Assembly: GCF_040834005.1 (NCBI RefSeq) | Contig: NZ_CP162129.1 | Span: 2,938,001-3,002,000 of the forward strand | DNA: 64,000 nt | Direction: 5' to 3' | DNA from: Paenibacillus sp. PL2-23 | GTDB lineage: Bacteria; Bacillota; Bacilli; Paenibacillales; Paenibacillaceae | Part shown: positions 63,082 to 64,000 of the stretch, in pieces | Layout: every line of letters begins with the position of its first letter | Numbering within the stretch: position 1 is the first letter of the stretch | Notes under the pieces: generated by a model | The model's input: the letters and a program-made list of their open reading frames with translations, nothing else | Told to the model about the DNA's origin: nothing | Databases searched by the model: none | Made by a program: the position numbers and the translations under genes

Positions 63082-63654
63082 CTGCTTCCCTATGATTGGC
63101 AAAACAACCTCACAGAATGGCTTGGGGAATGGGGCCCATGGGCCATTCTGATCAGTCTTCTGCTTAATATGGTAATCAGCATATTCGGCTTTATACCATC
63201 CGTCTTCCTGTCAGGAGCGAATGTGGCGATATTCGGCCTTGTGCCTGGCTTCCTGATCTCCTGGATCGGTGAAATATTAGGCTCCATTGTGACCTACTGG
63301 CTCTATGGAAAAGGCGTAACGTGGTTCTTACATAAGCAACAGAGGAATTGGAAATGGCAGCGCTCATGGCGCGATATGAGCCGCAGAAAGCAATTCACTG
63401 CGCTCCTATTGGCCCGGATTACGCCCGCGGTGCCTTCCGCATTCGTGACGATAGCCGCATTGGCGAGCTCCATTCCATTTGGCGTCTATTTATTCGCTAC
63501 GATCATTGGGAAGCTGCCCTCCATCGCCATGGAGACCTTGCTCATGCACGACCTGCTGTTTCTGAAGGAGCATGCGTTCCGATTCATGATATCCCTTGCT
63601 TTATTGCTGGCGCTTTATCTCTATTTGAGAAAACAAACGAAGAAATTCACATAA
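63082..63654 (+). CDS. TVP38/TMEM64 (VTT-domain) membrane protein
   Basis: The protein has the VTT pattern: GFIPSVFLSGANVAIFGLVP, the SWIGEILGSIVTYWLYGKG loop and LLLARITPAVPSAFVTI, with about five helices. The family includes DedA-like lipid scramblase or transporter candidates. The first ATG (63169) would cut off WLGEWGPWAILISLLLN, which is conserved in the family and is in frame without a stop. A CTG at 63082, ten bases after AAAGGA, is the best start seen, giving 190 residues. The start is therefore uncertain. Confidence 0.75.
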   Translation: MLPYDWQNNLTEWLGEWGPWAILISLLLNMVISIFGFIPSVFLSGANVAIFGLVPGFLISWIGEILGSIVTYWLYGKGVTWFLHKQQRNWKWQRSWRDMSRRKQFTALLLARITPAVPSAFVTIAALASSIPFGVYLFATIIGKLPSIAMETLLMHDLLFLKEHAFRFMISLALLLALYLYLRKQTKKFT

Positions 63655-63762
63655 GCGACAAACATTTTTGACAAATTCATGAGGTTTGCAAAGATGCAAC
63701 ATCTGGTCGATTCGTTATGGTAACCTATACTTGAGAATCGACTTAGAAGGAGTGTTCGTGTC

Positions 63763-64000
63763 ATGCGGATGCAAAGCAATGCGATGAGCGTTGAACCGAT
63801 TTCGACATCAGTGACCAAGGTGCTCTTCGAAACGATCAAAATAGGCATCGTGAAATCAAATCTTATCGCGATGATAGCGGGACTCAGCATGGCGATGTAT
63901 GTCCATCAAATTGCGTTTCTGGACAAGATCGGCAATATGGCCCTGGCCTTGATCGGTTCGACATTTGTTATCGGAGCCGCCGGCATTTTCAATAACTTAT
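63763..64000 (+). CDS. ctaB: protoheme IX farnesyltransferase (heme O synthase), 5' part
   Basis: The frame runs off the right edge after 79 codons. It reads TIKIGIVKSNLIAMIAGLSM and FVIGAAGIFNNL, the first helix and the start of the prenyl-diphosphate-binding Asn/Asp motif of the UbiA-type heme O synthase. The enzyme adds a farnesyl tail to heme b for cytochrome oxidase. ATG 63763 follows AGAAGGAG. A short intergenic region precedes it with TTGACA near 63674 but no clear -10. Confidence 0.85.
   Translation, partial: MRMQSNAMSVEPISTSVTKVLFETIKIGIVKSNLIAMIAGLSMAMYVHQIAFLDKIGNMALALIGSTFVIGAAGIFNNL

Overview
The window looks like chromosome of a spore-forming Bacillota of the Paenibacillus type. 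The grounds are two germinant-receptor operons (gerA-gerB-gerC), a YeeI-type YebC, DUF6376 and DUF1904 proteins, strong AGGAGG ribosome sites with frequent TTG/GTG starts, and a moderately GC-rich base composition. No rRNA, tRNA, CRISPR array, transposase or phage structural module was recognised.

Layout. 1-4.5 kb: housekeeping and stress genes (SRPBCC fragment, RidA, APH-type kinase, small membrane proteins, Ohr, YebC). 4.6-10.7 kb: a metal/redox block with a membrane-anchored cytochrome c, nosD-nosL-nosY-nosF without nosZ, and a PepSY/YtkA-like pair; an 18-bp dyad motif is shared by the promoter regions of the cytochrome c and PepSY genes. 10.8-16.9 kb: a DUF6376 lipoprotein, three MFS transporters, a rhomboid protease and a LysR regulator next to metE, whose promoter carries a MET-box-like dyad. 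19.4-23.6 kb: an ECF sigma factor with an Asp-box propeller membrane protein, an AraC regulator divergent from a phytanoyl-CoA-dioxygenase-like oxygenase, and an Excalibur protein.

23.8-31 kb: a 796-residue protein with two consecutive class I isoprenoid-synthase domains, then an Lsa-like ABC-F ATPase behind a leader ORF and three competing RNA pairings, then fRMsr and PepD. 31-35 kb: a 1217-residue family 8 polysaccharide lyase with three C-terminal modules. 35-41 kb: a four-gene operon (two PaaK-like adenylating enzymes, DAHP synthase, DUF98 chorismate lyase) that reads as a route to an activated hydroxybenzoate. It is flanked by TPR paralogues and by two small paralogues.

41-50.8 kb: a TerB-like protein, an ECF sigma/DUF4367 anti-sigma pair, an FAD oxidase, a PAS histidine kinase, a PBP1a-type enzyme, DUF1904 and an aromatic-acid-exporter-like protein. 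50.8-61 kb: two inward-facing gerABC operons enclose an AHSA1-like gene and a UvrA-like ATPase; the second gerC is frameshifted. 61-64 kb: a 612-residue protein with an N-terminal GNQAV...VQR signature known from contractile-injection cargo, a TVP38-like membrane protein and the start of ctaB.

The most unusual items are the tandem isoprenoid-synthase fusion, the chorismate-to-hydroxybenzoate operon, the ABC-F attenuator, the injection-cargo-like protein, and the sigma factor paired with a beta-propeller.
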